This document shows, in pieces, positions 5,247-5,500 of a stretch of DNA of 5,500 nt; the first letter of the stretch is position 1; the number at the start of each line of letters is the position of its first letter. The notes beneath the pieces were generated by a model. It worked only from the letters and a program-made list of their open reading frames with translations. It made no database searches and was not told where the DNA came from. The stretch covers positions 1-5,500 of the forward strand of contig CALGAJ010000073.1 of assembly GCA_937951975.1 (NCBI GenBank), given 5' to 3'. The position numbers and the translations under genes were made by a program. The DNA is from an uncultured Desulfotignum sp. GTDB taxonomy: Bacteria; Desulfobacterota; Desulfobacteria; Desulfobacterales; Desulfobacteraceae.

Positions 5247-5500
5247 ATGACACAAAAGTACTTGATCCCCCTGGCAGCAGTTTTTCTGCTTTTTCTAGTG
5301 GCTTATGCGGGGGCGGGAGCAGGGCTTGGGTGGTTCTTCGGGATTGTTTTCCCGTACCTGGCGGTCATTGCCTTTCTGGTCGGCTTTGTCATCAAAGTCA
5401 TGGGCTGGGCCCGATCCGCCGTTCCCTTCAGGATTCCCACAACCTGCGGGCAGCAGAAGTCGCTTTCCTGGATTAAACAGAACCGCATCGACAACCCTGA
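5247..5500 (+). CDS. dsrM: DsrM, cytochrome b subunit of DsrMKJOP, N-terminal part
   Basis: Eighty-four codons plus 2 nt are visible before the right edge cuts the gene. DsrM is the NarI-like diheme cytochrome b of the DsrMKJOP membrane complex, which links the menaquinone pool to the DsrC/dissimilatory sulfite reductase step of sulfate reduction. The visible part has two membrane segments (about residues 5-29 and 33-52). They are followed by WARSAVPFRIPTTCGQQKSLSWIKQNRIDNP, a sequence I recognise as characteristic of DsrM, especially FRIPTTCGQQKSL at 61-73. The haem-ligand histidines lie beyond the window. The gene is second in the operon after the RsbRD_N gene; dsrK, dsrJ, dsrO and dsrP would be expected downstream. 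A QmoC- or HmeC-like relative is less likely given the motif. Confidence 0.9.
   Translation, partial: MTQKYLIPLAAVFLLFLVAYAGAGAGLGWFFGIVFPYLAVIAFLVGFVIKVMGWARSAVPFRIPTTCGQQKSLSWIKQNRIDNP

Overview
The window looks like chromosomal DNA of a sulfate-reducing bacterium, most likely of the Desulfobacteraceae or a close relative in Desulfobacterota. The best evidence is the right edge. It holds the start of dsrM, the membrane cytochrome b subunit of the DsrMKJOP complex of dissimilatory sulfate reduction, preceded by a gene for an RsbRD N-terminal-domain protein. Base composition is moderately GC-rich, and the tetranucleotide CCGG is unusually frequent.

Layout. Positions 1-2257 (minus strand) look like one transcription unit read right to left: an acidic protein of unknown function, argS (arginyl-tRNA synthetase), then the N-terminus of a single-pass membrane protein that is probably a SPOR-domain protein and runs off the left edge. 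A near-consensus sigma-70 promoter precedes the unit. Positions 2359-2595 (plus strand) hold a divergent near-consensus promoter and two tandem serine tRNA genes, UGA and GCU, both with encoded CCA. Positions 2651-4447 (minus strand) hold a two-gene cluster: a PagL-like outer-membrane acyloxyacyl hydrolase (lipid A 3-O-deacylase family), then a soluble GAF plus class III nucleotide cyclase protein. Positions 4589-5500 (plus strand) hold a strong promoter, the RsbRD_N-domain gene and dsrM, which continues beyond the window.

How the genes fit together. The left half is translation housekeeping (ArgRS, tRNA-Ser). The right half joins cell-envelope and second-messenger genes to the start of the sulfate respiration operon. 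I see no CRISPR array, insertion sequence, phage gene, biosynthetic cluster or other clearly new system. The observations most worth following are the one-domain RsbRD_N protein placed as first gene before dsrM, the mixed purine-specificity residues and cysteine cluster of the cyclase, and the uncharacterised acidic protein leading the argS operon. No stretch longer than 300 bases lacks a gene. The largest gaps, 2258-2404 and 4448-4648, are promoter regions.
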